Position numbers and translations under genes: made by a program. A DNA stretch of 64,000 nucleotides from UBA11865 sp041570195 (lineage in GTDB: Bacteria > Chloroflexota > Anaerolineae > Promineifilales > Promineifilaceae). Under the pieces are notes generated by a model. The model did not search any database, was not told the DNA's origin, and worked only from the letters and a program-made list of their open reading frames with translations. Location of the stretch: the NCBI GenBank assembly GCA_041570195.1, contig JBFFWQ010000016.1, positions 1 through 64,000 on the forward strand. Reading direction: 5' to 3'. Shown here in pieces: positions 24,212 to 32,237 of the stretch. How positions within the stretch are numbered: the stretch's first letter is position 1; every line of letters starts with the position of its first letter.

Positions 24212-25939
24212 TTAGAATTCTTCGTCCTCGTCACCGCCGCCAATTATCTTGAGCAGTAGGTAGACAACCATAATGGCGGCGATTAACATTGAGAAAAGGT
24301 AACCGCCAAAGGCGACGCGAGACATGAGGTTGCCAAAATCGCCTCCAAGCGCCGAGAAGCTCGACGCAAAGGCGGAACCGATCAACATGCCGGCCAGCAA
24401 CAGAGCAAGAACGCCAAAGCGGGCCATCCCCCGCACTCGTCCCAGTTCCTTAGAGAGATCCGAAGTGTCGACTTCCAGAGTGAAACGGCCCTTCTGGTAC
24501 TGATCCAGCCAGCCCAACGTGGCTTCCTGTAGCGAAGGCATGCGCCGGGCCAATTCGCGGGCGGTGCCGGTGGCTTCCTTGACCACCGCCTGCTTGATGC
24601 GCTCGGTCGTGATCTCCTGGGCAGCCAGTTCGCGGATATGCTTGTTGGCCATCTCGGTGACGCTCTTATCGGGCAATAGGGCGCTGGTGATGGCCTCTAG
24701 CTGCATGAGTGACTTCAAAGCCAGGGTCAACTCGGGATCGAGGCGCATACCATTGTCAGTCAGCGTGCCCAGGGCCGCATTCACGGCCTGACCGAAGCCG
24801 CCGCCACTGCCCGGTTCCAGGTAACGGCCGACGCGCCGGTCGAAGGTTCGATAGTAGTTGCGCTCATCAACCTTTTTGAACGGTTTGCTCAGGCTCAACA
24901 TCACCTGGGCCAGCCCGCGTGAATCATGTTGTTGGACCACCATCAGCAATTGAATGAGATTGACCCGCTGCATGAAGTCAAGCTCGCCGACCATGCCCAA
25001 GTCAATGTAGTAGATCATGCCCGTGTCAAGATTGATCAGGACGTTGCCTGGATGCGGATCGGCGTGGAAAAAGCCGTCTATCAAAAGTTGCTTAACCAGG
25101 CTGCGCATGACCGCCTCGGCCAGCGCGTCGCGATCCAGTCCAGCTTCGGAGAGGGCTTCGACATTGTTGACCTTCACGCCGCGCACAAACTCCATGGTCA
25201 GTACGCGCGTGGTGGTGTAGTCACCGTAAACCTCCGGGATGCGTACCGTCGGTATGCTGGCCATGTTCCGGCTGATCTGGCGCGCGTTCCATGCTTCGCT
25301 AGTATAGTCCAGCTCTTGCAGGATATTCGCGCCGAATTCCTCCAGAACGCCGCTGAGGTCGTTTTCACGTGCCCACAATGCGCGGCGCTCCAGAGCCCTG
25401 GAAGCATTGGTCATGATGCCGACGTCGGCCTTGACCTGGGTCTTAATATGGGGCCGTTGGACCTTGACGACTACCTCCTCGCCGGTATGCAGGGTGGCCT
25501 TGTGAACCTGGGCCGTGGAAGCGGCGGCGAAGGGCTCCACCTCGAAGGTAGCGAATATCTCCTCCGGCCGATCTTTCAGCTCATCCTGGAGGATTTCCAC
25601 CACGTCCTCGTAGGGGAAGGGCGGCACATCGCTTTGCAGCTTGTCCATCTCCTCCGCCCAGTCGGGCGGCAGCACATCAGCCCGGCTGGAAACGATCTGA
25701 CCCATCTTGACATAAGTAGGGCCCAGTTCCTGGAGCATGAGCCGGATCTTGACCGGTACGCTCAACGCATCCAGCGGATGCGGGATATCATAGACCCAGC
25801 GCTGCATAGAGCGGCGGAAATCACCCAGGATGGTACGATCGAAGAGCAGGTCCATGCCGTAACGCATGAAGACATTGTAAACTTGCTGGAGGCGTAGAGT
25901 TTCGCGAACCTGGTCAACTGTGCTGCGCTGGGTTGCCAT
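24212..25939 (-). CDS. UbiB/AarF (ABC1/ADCK) family kinase-like protein
   Basis: A 575-residue atypical kinase. It has the family KxGQ motif (VKMGQIVSSR), the alanine-rich nucleotide loop (AAASTAQVHKA) instead of a glycine loop, VKVQRP with the ATP lysine, HADPHPGN catalytic loop and the YIDLGMVG metal motif. Two hydrophobic helices at the C-terminus anchor it to the membrane. The family supports quinone biosynthesis or lipid handling through ATPase activity. Its ATG overlaps the stop of the upstream holin-like gene (TAATG), with GGAGG just before, so the two are translationally coupled. A second paralogue lies at 41691-43406. Confidence 0.9.
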   Translation of the reverse strand: MATQRSTVDQVRETLRLQQVYNVFMRYGMDLLFDRTILGDFRRSMQRWVYDIPHPLDALSVPVKIRLMLQELGPTYVKMGQIVSSRADVLPPDWAEEMDKLQSDVPPFPYEDVVEILQDELKDRPEEIFATFEVEPFAAASTAQVHKATLHTGEEVVVKVQRPHIKTQVKADVGIMTNASRALERRALWARENDLSGVLEEFGANILQELDYTSEAWNARQISRNMASIPTVRIPEVYGDYTTTRVLTMEFVRGVKVNNVEALSEAGLDRDALAEAVMRSLVKQLLIDGFFHADPHPGNVLINLDTGMIYYIDLGMVGELDFMQRVNLIQLLMVVQQHDSRGLAQVMLSLSKPFKKVDERNYYRTFDRRVGRYLEPGSGGGFGQAVNAALGTLTDNGMRLDPELTLALKSLMQLEAITSALLPDKSVTEMANKHIRELAAQEITTERIKQAVVKEATGTARELARRMPSLQEATLGWLDQYQKGRFTLEVDTSDLSKELGRVRGMARFGVLALLLAGMLIGSAFASSFSALGGDFGNLMSRVAFGGYLFSMLIAAIMVVYLLLKIIGGGDEDEEF

Positions 25940-26385
25940 TATTGTCCTCCAGCCGCTTCGGCAGCCTGGTCGTCGACGATGGGTGGCGTCAGTCCAAAGA
26001 GATTCTCCAGGAAGATAGTGATCAGACCGATGACAGCGCCGCCAATAAAGGCGATTATCAAGGTATTAACCATGAATGTTTCCGGGAAGAGCCAGCTCAA
26101 AAGCAGAAGCATGACGCCGTTGATAGCCACTACCACCAGACCATAAGAAACGAAAATCAATGGTAGGGTCAGAAGCTGTAGCACGGGCTTGACCACGGCA
26201 TTGAGAATTGCCATGGCGGCGCCGAGGATCAGGAACGTGCCATAAGTGTACTCGACCGAGATGTTGGGTAAAAGCAAGACGGTCAGCATTAAGGCGGCTG
26301 TGTTCACCAGGATCCGCACGAGGATCAATCGCCAATTGTAATGAATCGAATGGCTACCAATCTTGATATTTCCAGCAGGGTGCAT
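25939..26385 (-). CDS. Phage-holin-family 4-TM membrane protein
   Basis: A 148-residue inner-membrane protein with four hydrophobic helices and the family pattern AILNAVVKPVLQLLTLPL followed by FVSYGLVVVAINGVMLLLLSW. Despite the Pfam name, chromosomal members are not lysis proteins and their role is unknown. I chose the ATG at 26385 (MHPAGNIKIG), preceded by GAGAGGT, over an upstream start at 26460 that would lie across poor coding sequence. It is the first gene of a three-gene unit with a UbiB kinase and a Ca2+-ATPase, sharing the base of TAATG with the kinase. A paralogue is at 29584-29928. Confidence 0.82.
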   Translation of the reverse strand: MHPAGNIKIGSHSIHYNWRLILVRILVNTAALMLTVLLLPNISVEYTYGTFLILGAAMAILNAVVKPVLQLLTLPLIFVSYGLVVVAINGVMLLLLSWLFPETFMVNTLIIAFIGGAVIGLITIFLENLFGLTPPIVDDQAAEAAGGQ

Positions 26386-26528
26386 ATCAGCGTACCTCTC
26401 AATGAATGACTCGTGTCTGGCACCGGCCCCACACTGTGAAGCGCCCGGTTGTCTTGTCAACGCGCTCTATGTGAGATGTTTAAGTGAAAAGATCTGTTGC
26501 GCCTAGTTAGACCGACAATACGAGCGGC

Positions 26529-26534
26529 ATTATA
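26529..26534 (-). promoter_or_regulatory. Candidate -10 box for the holin-UbiB-ATPase unit
   Basis: TATAAT on the minus strand within GGTATAATGCC, lying between the DUF308 terminator (26576-26603) and the holin-like gene. The -35 region (GTGAGA) is weak. The leader would be about 135 nt. Confidence 0.45.
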
Positions 26535-26575
26535 CCTTAGATCGGCCGAGGTCTCACACATTGGTCAGCAGACAG

Positions 26576-26603
26576 AAAAAGGAGCTGTCTGGGTAACAGC
26601 TCC
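26576..26603 (-). terminator. Intrinsic terminator of the DUF308 gene
   Basis: GGAGCTGT and ACAGCTCC form an 8-bp stem with a 7-nt loop, followed on the minus strand by TTTTT. It separates the DUF308 gene from the downstream holin-UbiB-ATPase unit. Confidence 0.85.
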
Positions 26604-26656
26604 TCGTCACATATTACCGGTCAAGTACTCAGACGGTATCAGATAGTTCTGCTCGA

Positions 26657-27199
26657 TTACCTCATGCGGAAGGCCATGATGATGGCCAGGATACCGCCGA
26701 CGATGCCGAAGATACCTAATACGAGGGGCAGGGTAGTAGCCGCCAGGAGCGTGTTGGCCAGCAAAATGATGCCGAAGATGATGCTCAAGGCGCCCAGAAG
26801 GCCAACGCCAAAACCGGCACCACGAAAGGCGCGCACGATGTTGACCACGCCGATGATGATGCCCTCGATACCCAGGATAATGACAAGAGTTGCTAGCGTC
26901 ACTACTGAGGACCACAACGGATTCCCGATGACAATGACACCGGCGATGATGCCCAGGACGCCGATGAACAGCTTCCAGCCCCAGGCGGTGCTGTCGACGA
27001 ATATGCCGACGATGTTCAGGATGCCGGCGATGAACCAGTAAATTCCCAGGACCTGTACCAAAACAATCGTCGCTGCCGCCGTATTGGTCAGCAGCATAAT
27101 ACCGATGATGACGGCAAAGATCCCCTCAATCAAGACCAACCACCAGGGCACCGAGCTCTCGGCTGCTACGGCGGTGTCTGCGGATACTTCTGTTGTCAT
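26657..27199 (-). CDS. HdeD-like DUF308 membrane protein
   Basis: A 180-residue membrane protein with six hydrophobic helices in three repeated pairs, typical of HdeD/DUF308 (WWLVLIEGIFAVIIGIMLL, then YWFIAGILNIVGIF, later GILAIIMAFRMR). HdeD of enterobacteria is associated with acid stress, but the general function of the family is unknown. The start at 27199 has AAAGGAGGG before it; an upstream ATG would add 24 residues. It is a single-gene unit with a -10 box at 27281-27286 and a strong terminator at 26576-26603. Gene order with DUF1269, holin-like and TerB genes suggests an envelope-stress neighbourhood. Confidence 0.85.
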   Translation of the reverse strand: MTTEVSADTAVAAESSVPWWLVLIEGIFAVIIGIMLLTNTAAATIVLVQVLGIYWFIAGILNIVGIFVDSTAWGWKLFIGVLGIIAGVIVIGNPLWSSVVTLATLVIILGIEGIIIGVVNIVRAFRGAGFGVGLLGALSIIFGIILLANTLLAATTLPLVLGIFGIVGGILAIIMAFRMR

Positions 27200-27280
27200 G
27201 GGTAAACCCTCCTTTGGAATGACAAGACGAAGTCGCGACTTGAGTAGGCATATATCAACAATAGTACCCAAGTAAGGGCA

Positions 27281-27286
27281 ATTATA
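27281..27286 (-). promoter_or_regulatory. Candidate -10 box for the DUF308 gene
   Basis: Minus-strand GGCTATAATTG contains a perfect TATAAT, about 80 nt before the ATG at 27199. No convincing -35 is visible. Confidence 0.4.
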
Positions 27287-27431
27287 GCCAGATAACCGAG
27301 AAAATGCATGTCGTAGTGGAAGTGGCTGGTGGCAGGCAGCGTCTCTTTAATGTGGACAGGATTTACAGGATGACGGTAGTTCTTCAACTAGAATCGCGTT
27401 CTGCTCTCGACGTCGCGGGAGGAGGTGGAAG

Positions 27432-27977
27432 TCATGTATTGTTGGCGTCTGACGGTTCGTCAGGGTCGGCGGCGTCAGGGACTGCTTCTGCGGCCAGCAG
27501 TTGTTCGCCGATGCCGGCTTCAACCTGGACGGCGAAGAGCTCGGCCGAGCCCGGTTCCAGATGTCGCCGGAGTGAATCCAGGTTCTCTTCGTCGCTCAAG
27601 GCGATCACGGCCGAGGTACCGGGCACCAACGCCCGGCCGATTTCAGTCAGGCGCTCGTCAGGGATGCCGGTGTCGGGCGCAGCCATGCCGGCCCCGGCAA
27701 AAGCGCCGACAATGCCGCCGGCAACAATGCCGGCCGGGCCGGCCAGCGCGCCCAGAACCGCGCCGGTCAAGCCTCCGGCGAAAGCCCCTTTTCCAGGCTT
27801 GGGATCGCCGGTTTCTTTGACGTGCAGGCGGCCATTGTCATCACGCCGGACCACGGCCATGTTGTCGAAATCAACCTGGCCATCCTTCCTGGCCGATTTC
27901 AGCCGCTTTGCGGCGCTATCGGCCGCATCTTCTTCGTCGAAAGCAGCGATAAGTAATTGCACCGGTTTGTCAATCAT
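27432..27977 (-). CDS. DUF1269 family protein
   Basis: A 181-residue protein with the DUF1269 layout: an N-terminal alpha/beta half with alternating strands (VQLLIAAFDEEDAADSAAKRL, then MAVVRRDDNGRLHV), a central glycine/alanine-rich hydrophobic hairpin (GAFAGGLTGAVLGALAGPAG), and a C-terminal half with LVPGTSAVIALS. The hydrophobic hairpin may enter the membrane. Function unknown; it is related to the proteins at 54478, 56511 and the C-terminal half of 55127. The M at 27977 has AGGTGG very close; an ATG five codons upstream is the alternative. It follows the kinase-like gene after about 100 nt that contain a dispersed repeat. The C-terminus is extended and acidic relative to the paralogues. 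Confidence 0.78.
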   Translation of the reverse strand: MIDKPVQLLIAAFDEEDAADSAAKRLKSARKDGQVDFDNMAVVRRDDNGRLHVKETGDPKPGKGAFAGGLTGAVLGALAGPAGIVAGGIVGAFAGAGMAAPDTGIPDERLTEIGRALVPGTSAVIALSDEENLDSLRRHLEPGSAELFAVQVEAGIGEQLLAAEAVPDAADPDEPSDANNT

Positions 27978-27998
27978 GTCCACCTCTTTCATGAATAG

Positions 27999-28030
27999 CC
28001 TTCAGCTGTCAGCTTTCAGCCTTCAGCTCA
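27999..28030. repeat. AGCTTTCAGCC-family repeat
   Basis: CCTTCAGCTGTCAGCTTTCA continuing GCCTTCAGCTCA, between the kinase-like and DUF1269 genes. It is one of the most regular members of this dispersed family in the window. Confidence 0.6.
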
Positions 28031-28080
28031 CAATTGTCAGGCAGCTAGTTTCTCTTCCTTGTGGGTTTGCGGGGCCATGG

Positions 28081-29580
28081 CTAGTGGCTGCGGAAAGGGA
28101 TGACCATGGCTAGGATACCGATCATGGTGGCCGAGGCAAAGACGGCCGGGAACGGGGTCAGGGTCGGCGGCGGGATCACGTCGATGTTGCCGGTTTCGTC
28201 GACGGTGACGAAGGCGGCCGGCACCCAGCCAACACCGCCACGACCGGCGTCGAAAGCGATTTGCCACCAGCGGCCGTCGAGGCTGACTCCGTAAACAGTT
28301 GCTTGCTCGCCTTCTCGCAACAGGCCAATGATTTCATATTCGAGGGCCGGGCCGGAACGGACGTTGGTGTCGACTTGGGCCGTGGCTACCGGCTCGCGCA
28401 AACGGTCGTTGATTTCAAACAAGGCGAAGACCGCGAGCAAACAACACAGAGTTAGGAGCATGGCCAGGCCAATCACTGCCGCCGTCAGCCAGATCTTATT
28501 TTTGTCACGGCCGGGCGGGTGCTCAGCATGTTGCGGCGCGCTCTCGGCCGGCGCGGGCACGGCCGCAACGGAAACTTTGGTTCGTGGTTGACCTTGTGTC
28601 TCATCAGCCGCCGTCGCTTCAGCCGCCGGCTCTTCAGGCGGCGCTTCGGCCGGCGGCGGGACGACCGGCGGGCTTTCTGTTCGAGGGGCGGCGGCCGATC
28701 GGCGCTCCAACGAATCGTTCAGCACATGAAGCAAGTCGCCGGCACTCTGGAAGCGTTCTTCTGGGGCACTTGCCAGCGCTTTGACCAAGATGGCCTGGAT
28801 ATCATCAGGCAACCCGGCACGGCCAGAATCGGGCCCGCGCTCAATGTCGGGACCAAGCTCCGCTTCGGGCCCGAGGTCGGGATCAGTCCCTAGGCCAGGT
28901 TCGGGTCCGAACCCTGGTTCGGGTCCGAACCCTGGTTCGGGTCCGAACCCTGGTTCGGGTTTGAACTCAGGTTCGGGCTCGGGCGGGTGGCCCAGCAATA
29001 ACTCGAACAACAGCGCGCCAAGTTGGTAGGTGTCTGTCCGCCGGTCCGGAGAAAGGTCCTGGACTTGCTCAGGGGCCAGGAAAGCCGGTGGCCGTCCGCC
29101 GGTTGCGGCGCTGTAGGGCCGGCCGAGGCCAGTGAGCAGCGGCGCGTCCTGAGCATCGAAGAGGACATGGGCAGGACCGATGCGGGCATGGATGACGTCG
29201 TTTTGGTGCGCATAGTCGATGGCGCTGGCCAGCGATGCTACCAACGACAGTGCGGCCGCCTCTTCACGGTAGGATGCCATTCTCGCTTCGAGGGCGCCAC
29301 CTTCGGCCAAGGACACGGCGACAAAGGGCACTTGTTCTTCGCGGCCGTAGTCCAGGATCGAGAGGAGATTGGCATGATCTAGCCGGGCCAACGCGTCGGC
29401 CTGGCGTAAGAAGCGGTTGGCCTGCTCAGGATCGCGGGCGGACGACGGCGGCAGAATCTTGAGCGCCACCATGGCGCCGGACTCCGGCTCCAAAGCCTGG
29501 TAGACAACCGTTGTTTCGCCCCGGGCGATGAAATCCTGGATCTGATAGCGGCCGATTGAGCTTCCGGGCGGTCTGGCCAT
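28081..29580 (-). CDS. Membrane pseudokinase-like protein with SH3 domain and repeat insertion
   Basis: A 499-residue protein with a bacterial STK fold whose key residues are lost. The glycine loop reads ARGETTVVY and the ATP lysine K41 (VALK) remains, but the catalytic HRD loop is HARIGPAHV (131-139) and the DFG motif is TGLG (150-153), so the catalytic and metal aspartates are both missing. The substrate-side helix region is split by an insertion of about 50 residues (200-250) made of PEPGFG-type repeats. A single membrane helix (KIWLTAAVIGLAMLLTL) separates it from an extracytoplasmic SH3_3 domain (VDTNVRSGPALEYEIIG, then WWQIAF, VGWVP) and a final hydrophobic stretch. Likely a sensor or scaffold rather than an active kinase. 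It starts 3 nt after the holin-like stop, so they are coupled. Confidence 0.8.
   Translation of the reverse strand: MARPPGSSIGRYQIQDFIARGETTVVYQALEPESGAMVALKILPPSSARDPEQANRFLRQADALARLDHANLLSILDYGREEQVPFVAVSLAEGGALEARMASYREEAAALSLVASLASAIDYAHQNDVIHARIGPAHVLFDAQDAPLLTGLGRPYSAATGGRPPAFLAPEQVQDLSPDRRTDTYQLGALLFELLLGHPPEPEPEFKPEPGFGPEPGFGPEPGFGPEPGLGTDPDLGPEAELGPDIERGPDSGRAGLPDDIQAILVKALASAPEERFQSAGDLLHVLNDSLERRSAAAPRTESPPVVPPPAEAPPEEPAAEATAADETQGQPRTKVSVAAVPAPAESAPQHAEHPPGRDKNKIWLTAAVIGLAMLLTLCCLLAVFALFEINDRLREPVATAQVDTNVRSGPALEYEIIGLLREGEQATVYGVSLDGRWWQIAFDAGRGGVGWVPAAFVTVDETGNIDVIPPPTLTPFPAVFASATMIGILAMVIPFRSH
28898..28987. repeat. 18-bp palindromic tandem repeat within the pseudokinase gene
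   Basis: Units GGTTCGGGTCCGAACCCT at 28898, 28916 and 28934 are identical; two further diverged units follow at 28952 and 28970. Each unit contains GGTTCGG-GT-CCGAACC, a near-perfect palindrome. In protein they give PEPGFG-type hexapeptides. Confidence 0.85.
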
Positions 29581-29583
29581 CGT

Positions 29584-29928
29584 TTAATCGTTGAGGAATA
29601 GACTCAAGAACCAGCTCACTACGCTGATGATCAACGCGCCTAAGATGGCGGCCCAGAAGCCCTGCACGGTTAACACGTCGGTTAATAACGATGTCAACCA
29701 GAGCAAGAACGCGTTAATGAGCAACGTAAAAAGCCCCAGCGTGACGATGATCAGTGGCGTGGCAATCAGCTTCAACAACGGCTTAATTAGGGCGTTAATG
29801 AGGCCGAATATGAGGGCCACGAGGAGAATCTGTAGGAAGTTGCCTTCCAGCGTAATGCCGTCGACGACGGCAGCGGTCAGCCATAGAGCGAGCGCATTTA
29901 CCATCAGGCGTATCAATAGCTTGATCAA
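29584..29928 (-). CDS. Phage-holin-family 4-TM membrane protein, second copy
   Basis: A 114-residue membrane protein with four helices (NFLQILLVALIFGLINALIK, TPLIIVTLGLFTLLINAFLLW, AAILGALIISVVSWFLSLF), close in pattern to the protein at 25939-26385. Function unknown. The start is TTG at 29928 with AGGAGG seven bases before it; there is no ATG near. It heads a unit with the pseudokinase (3-nt gap) and possibly DUF1269. The -10 box at 29976-29981 is well placed. Confidence 0.82.
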   Translation of the reverse strand: MIKLLIRLMVNALALWLTAAVVDGITLEGNFLQILLVALIFGLINALIKPLLKLIATPLIIVTLGLFTLLINAFLLWLTSLLTDVLTVQGFWAAILGALIISVVSWFLSLFLND

Positions 29929-29975
29929 GGGAATCCTCCTATGGAATAAGCCGTAAACTGAAGTTGTCGGCAGAT

Positions 29976-29981
29976 ATTATA
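29976..29981 (-). promoter_or_regulatory. Candidate -10 box for holin-pseudokinase unit
   Basis: Minus-strand GGTTATAATATC holds a perfect TATAAT about 50 nt before the TTG start at 29928. A weak TTAGTC lies 19 nt upstream. Confidence 0.45.
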
Positions 29982-30070
29982 ACCCGGTCAGATTGGCCTT
30001 GACTAATAAGGCGGCTAAGCAAGCCAGCGTCCAAGACAAGAATCAACCTGCCGATTTGCTGGCTTGCTCA

Positions 30071-31978
30071 CTAGAATGGCCAAATAAGAGGCACCAGGAG
30101 CAGGCTGACGGCCATGAACAGAGCTACCAAAGGCGTGCCCGCGCGAATGAAGTCGGTGAAACTATAGGCGCCTGGGGTCGAGACCATCAAATTGGTCGTG
30201 GTGCCGATGGGCGTCAGGAAGGCAGTGGAGGCGCTAATGGCAACGGTCATGAGTAGGGGATAGGGTGAGACTCCCAGGCCGACGGCCGCCTGCAGCACGA
30301 TGGGTGCTACCAAGATGGTGGTGGCAGAGTTATTGATGACCTGGCTCAAGCCGGTGGTCAACAAGAAAACACCAGCCATAAGGGCCAGTGGGCCAACCGA
30401 GCCCAGGGTATTCACCAGGCCATTGGCCAAGAACTCGGCGCCACCGCTGACCTGCAAGGCGACGCTCACAGGGATCATGGCCGCGATAAGGACCACGCTG
30501 CGCCAACTGATGGCCCGGTAGGCCTGGCCCATATTCAGGCAACCGCCCAAGATCATGGCGATGGCGGCGATCAGGGCGGCAATCACCGTGGGCACCACGC
30601 CGCTGACCATGAGCGCGATCATGCCCAGCAGAGAGACGACGGCCACGATAGCTTGCGGGCTCAGTTCGACGACCTGGCGGGCCATGGCTTCGGGACTGCC
30701 GACGACGACGAAGTTGCGGGCCTCGTTGCGTAACAGATCGATGTCGCCCCAGCGGCCGCGCACCAGCAAGGCGTCACCGAATTTGAGGCGCACGTTTTTG
30801 CGGTTTATCTGGCGGTCACCGCGGCGAATACTTAATACCAGCACGTTGTATTTCTCGGCGAAATGGGCCTGGCTCAGGGTGCGGCCAACGTAGGCCGAGC
30901 GCACGGTCAGCAGGACCTCGGCCACGCCGACTTCGTGAGACAGGAGCACATCTGCCAATTCGCCGTCATCGGCCGCGGCCGGCTGTACACCCAGATTAAA
31001 GCGGACCATCAAGCGATCGATCGCCTCCCGCGTGCCGCTGACCAGCAGCATATCCCGGGCATGAATTACCGTATCTGGGCCGGGAACAGGCTCCTGGTCG
31101 GATTGCAGTCTTTCGATTGTGAGCCGAGGACGCGGCAACTGCCCGGAGGTTGGCCACTTGGTGGCTGACCACCCTGCCCTCTGAGCCAGCGTAGGCGACT
31201 TGTCAACCCGTAACACCGAAACGCCATAGTCGTGACCGAGGGCAGCGTCGGCCAGGGTTTTGCCCACCAGGGGCGAGCCATAACGAACGCGCAACCAAAA
31301 GAGGAAACCCTCAAGCGTATAGTCCTCGGCCAGTTGGTCGACGGATTGGGTCAGGTCGGGCGGGCGCTCGCCAACCTCATGGGCCGGTAAAAGGCGTTGG
31401 CCGATCAGGACCATGTAACCCACGGCCACAACCAGCAGCGGTAGGCCAATCAAGGCGAACTCGAAGTAGCCAAAGCCAGCGAACCCGGCGATATTCAGCG
31501 TCTCGTTGACGATGATATTCGGCGGCGTGCCCGTTAGCGTTAGCAGCCCGCCTGTGTTGGCGGCGATGGCGAGCGGCATCAGGAATTTCGAGGGCAAGCT
31601 GCCTATGTGCCAGGCGGCCGAGGTCACGGCGGGCATCAAGGTGGCTACGGTACCTGTGTTGCTGATAAATGCCGAAAGCAGGGCAGCGCCGACCATCAAC
31701 ACCACCAGTAGTCGAGTTTTGCTGCGGCCGGCCAAGCCCAGCATCTGTTGCCCTAGCCAGGCCGTCACACCGGTTCGCGATAGGCCATCTCCCACCACGA
31801 ACAGGGCGGCGATCATGATGACGGCGGGCTCGCTGAATCCGGTCAGTGCCTGGTCCAGGGTGAGGATGCCGGTCAGGTAAAGGGCCAGAAGGGCTAGCAA
31901 GGCAACAAGATCAGCGCGAAGCCGACCGACGACGAAGAAGATGATGGTGATGGCCAGTATGGCGAAGGTCAGGATCAT
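30071..31978 (-). CDS. SLC13/DASS-family permease with two RCK_C domains
   Basis: A 635-residue inner-membrane transporter of the divalent anion:Na+ symporter class. Two five-helix halves flank a soluble region: the N-terminal half has NTGTVATLMPAV and TGTPPNIIVNETL, the C-terminal half SATTILVAPIVLQ and PIGTTTNLMV, the paired SNT-type motifs that form the Na+ and anion sites. Between them (about 205-380) are two TrkA-C/RCK_C regulatory modules (GSPLVGKTLADAALG, AYVGRTLSQAHFAEKY). Substrate could be sulfate or a dicarboxylate. No signal for substrate in the neighbours. It stands as a single gene, with a tandem repeat array upstream. Confidence 0.9.
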   Translation of the reverse strand: MILTFAILAITIIFFVVGRLRADLVALLALLALYLTGILTLDQALTGFSEPAVIMIAALFVVGDGLSRTGVTAWLGQQMLGLAGRSKTRLLVVLMVGAALLSAFISNTGTVATLMPAVTSAAWHIGSLPSKFLMPLAIAANTGGLLTLTGTPPNIIVNETLNIAGFAGFGYFEFALIGLPLLVVAVGYMVLIGQRLLPAHEVGERPPDLTQSVDQLAEDYTLEGFLFWLRVRYGSPLVGKTLADAALGHDYGVSVLRVDKSPTLAQRAGWSATKWPTSGQLPRPRLTIERLQSDQEPVPGPDTVIHARDMLLVSGTREAIDRLMVRFNLGVQPAAADDGELADVLLSHEVGVAEVLLTVRSAYVGRTLSQAHFAEKYNVLVLSIRRGDRQINRKNVRLKFGDALLVRGRWGDIDLLRNEARNFVVVGSPEAMARQVVELSPQAIVAVVSLLGMIALMVSGVVPTVIAALIAAIAMILGGCLNMGQAYRAISWRSVVLIAAMIPVSVALQVSGGAEFLANGLVNTLGSVGPLALMAGVFLLTTGLSQVINNSATTILVAPIVLQAAVGLGVSPYPLLMTVAISASTAFLTPIGTTTNLMVSTPGAYSFTDFIRAGTPLVALFMAVSLLLVPLIWPF

Positions 31979-32133
31979 TGTGGCTCTGGAGGATTAGCCT
32001 CGACTAAGAAACGCGGGATGGCCCGGGCAAACAGCGGCGCAGCAAAAAGAGCCAAAGACGCCGGGCAATTACAACCCGCCTTCTCCGGCTCTGTTCGTTC
32101 AAATAAATTGCACATCTTCACCTGTGGTGCAGT

Positions 32134-32205
32134 ACTCACTTTCAGTAAGCGACTCACTTTCAGTAAGCGACTCACTTTCAGTGAGCGACTCACTTTCAGT
32201 GAGCG
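32134..32205. repeat. Four 18-bp tandem hairpin units
   Basis: Units at 32134, 32152, 32170 and 32188: the first two read ACTCACTTTCAGTAAGCG, the last two ACTCACTTTCAGTGAGCG. The last two contain CTCAC-TTTCA-GTGAG, a perfect 5-bp stem. It lies between the acidic protein gene and the permease gene, both minus strand. Confidence 0.85.
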
Positions 32206-32237
32206 ATCACCCCAGGCGAAGCTTGGCAGTCAAGCTA

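Noticed and set aside
24926..25897. 323-codon + strand frame opposite the UbiB gene
   Set aside because: Antisense shadow of a conserved kinase-fold gene.
25939..26385. Prophage marker from the holin name
   Set aside because: Members of this family are common chromosomal membrane proteins; no phage genes, integrase or att sites are near.
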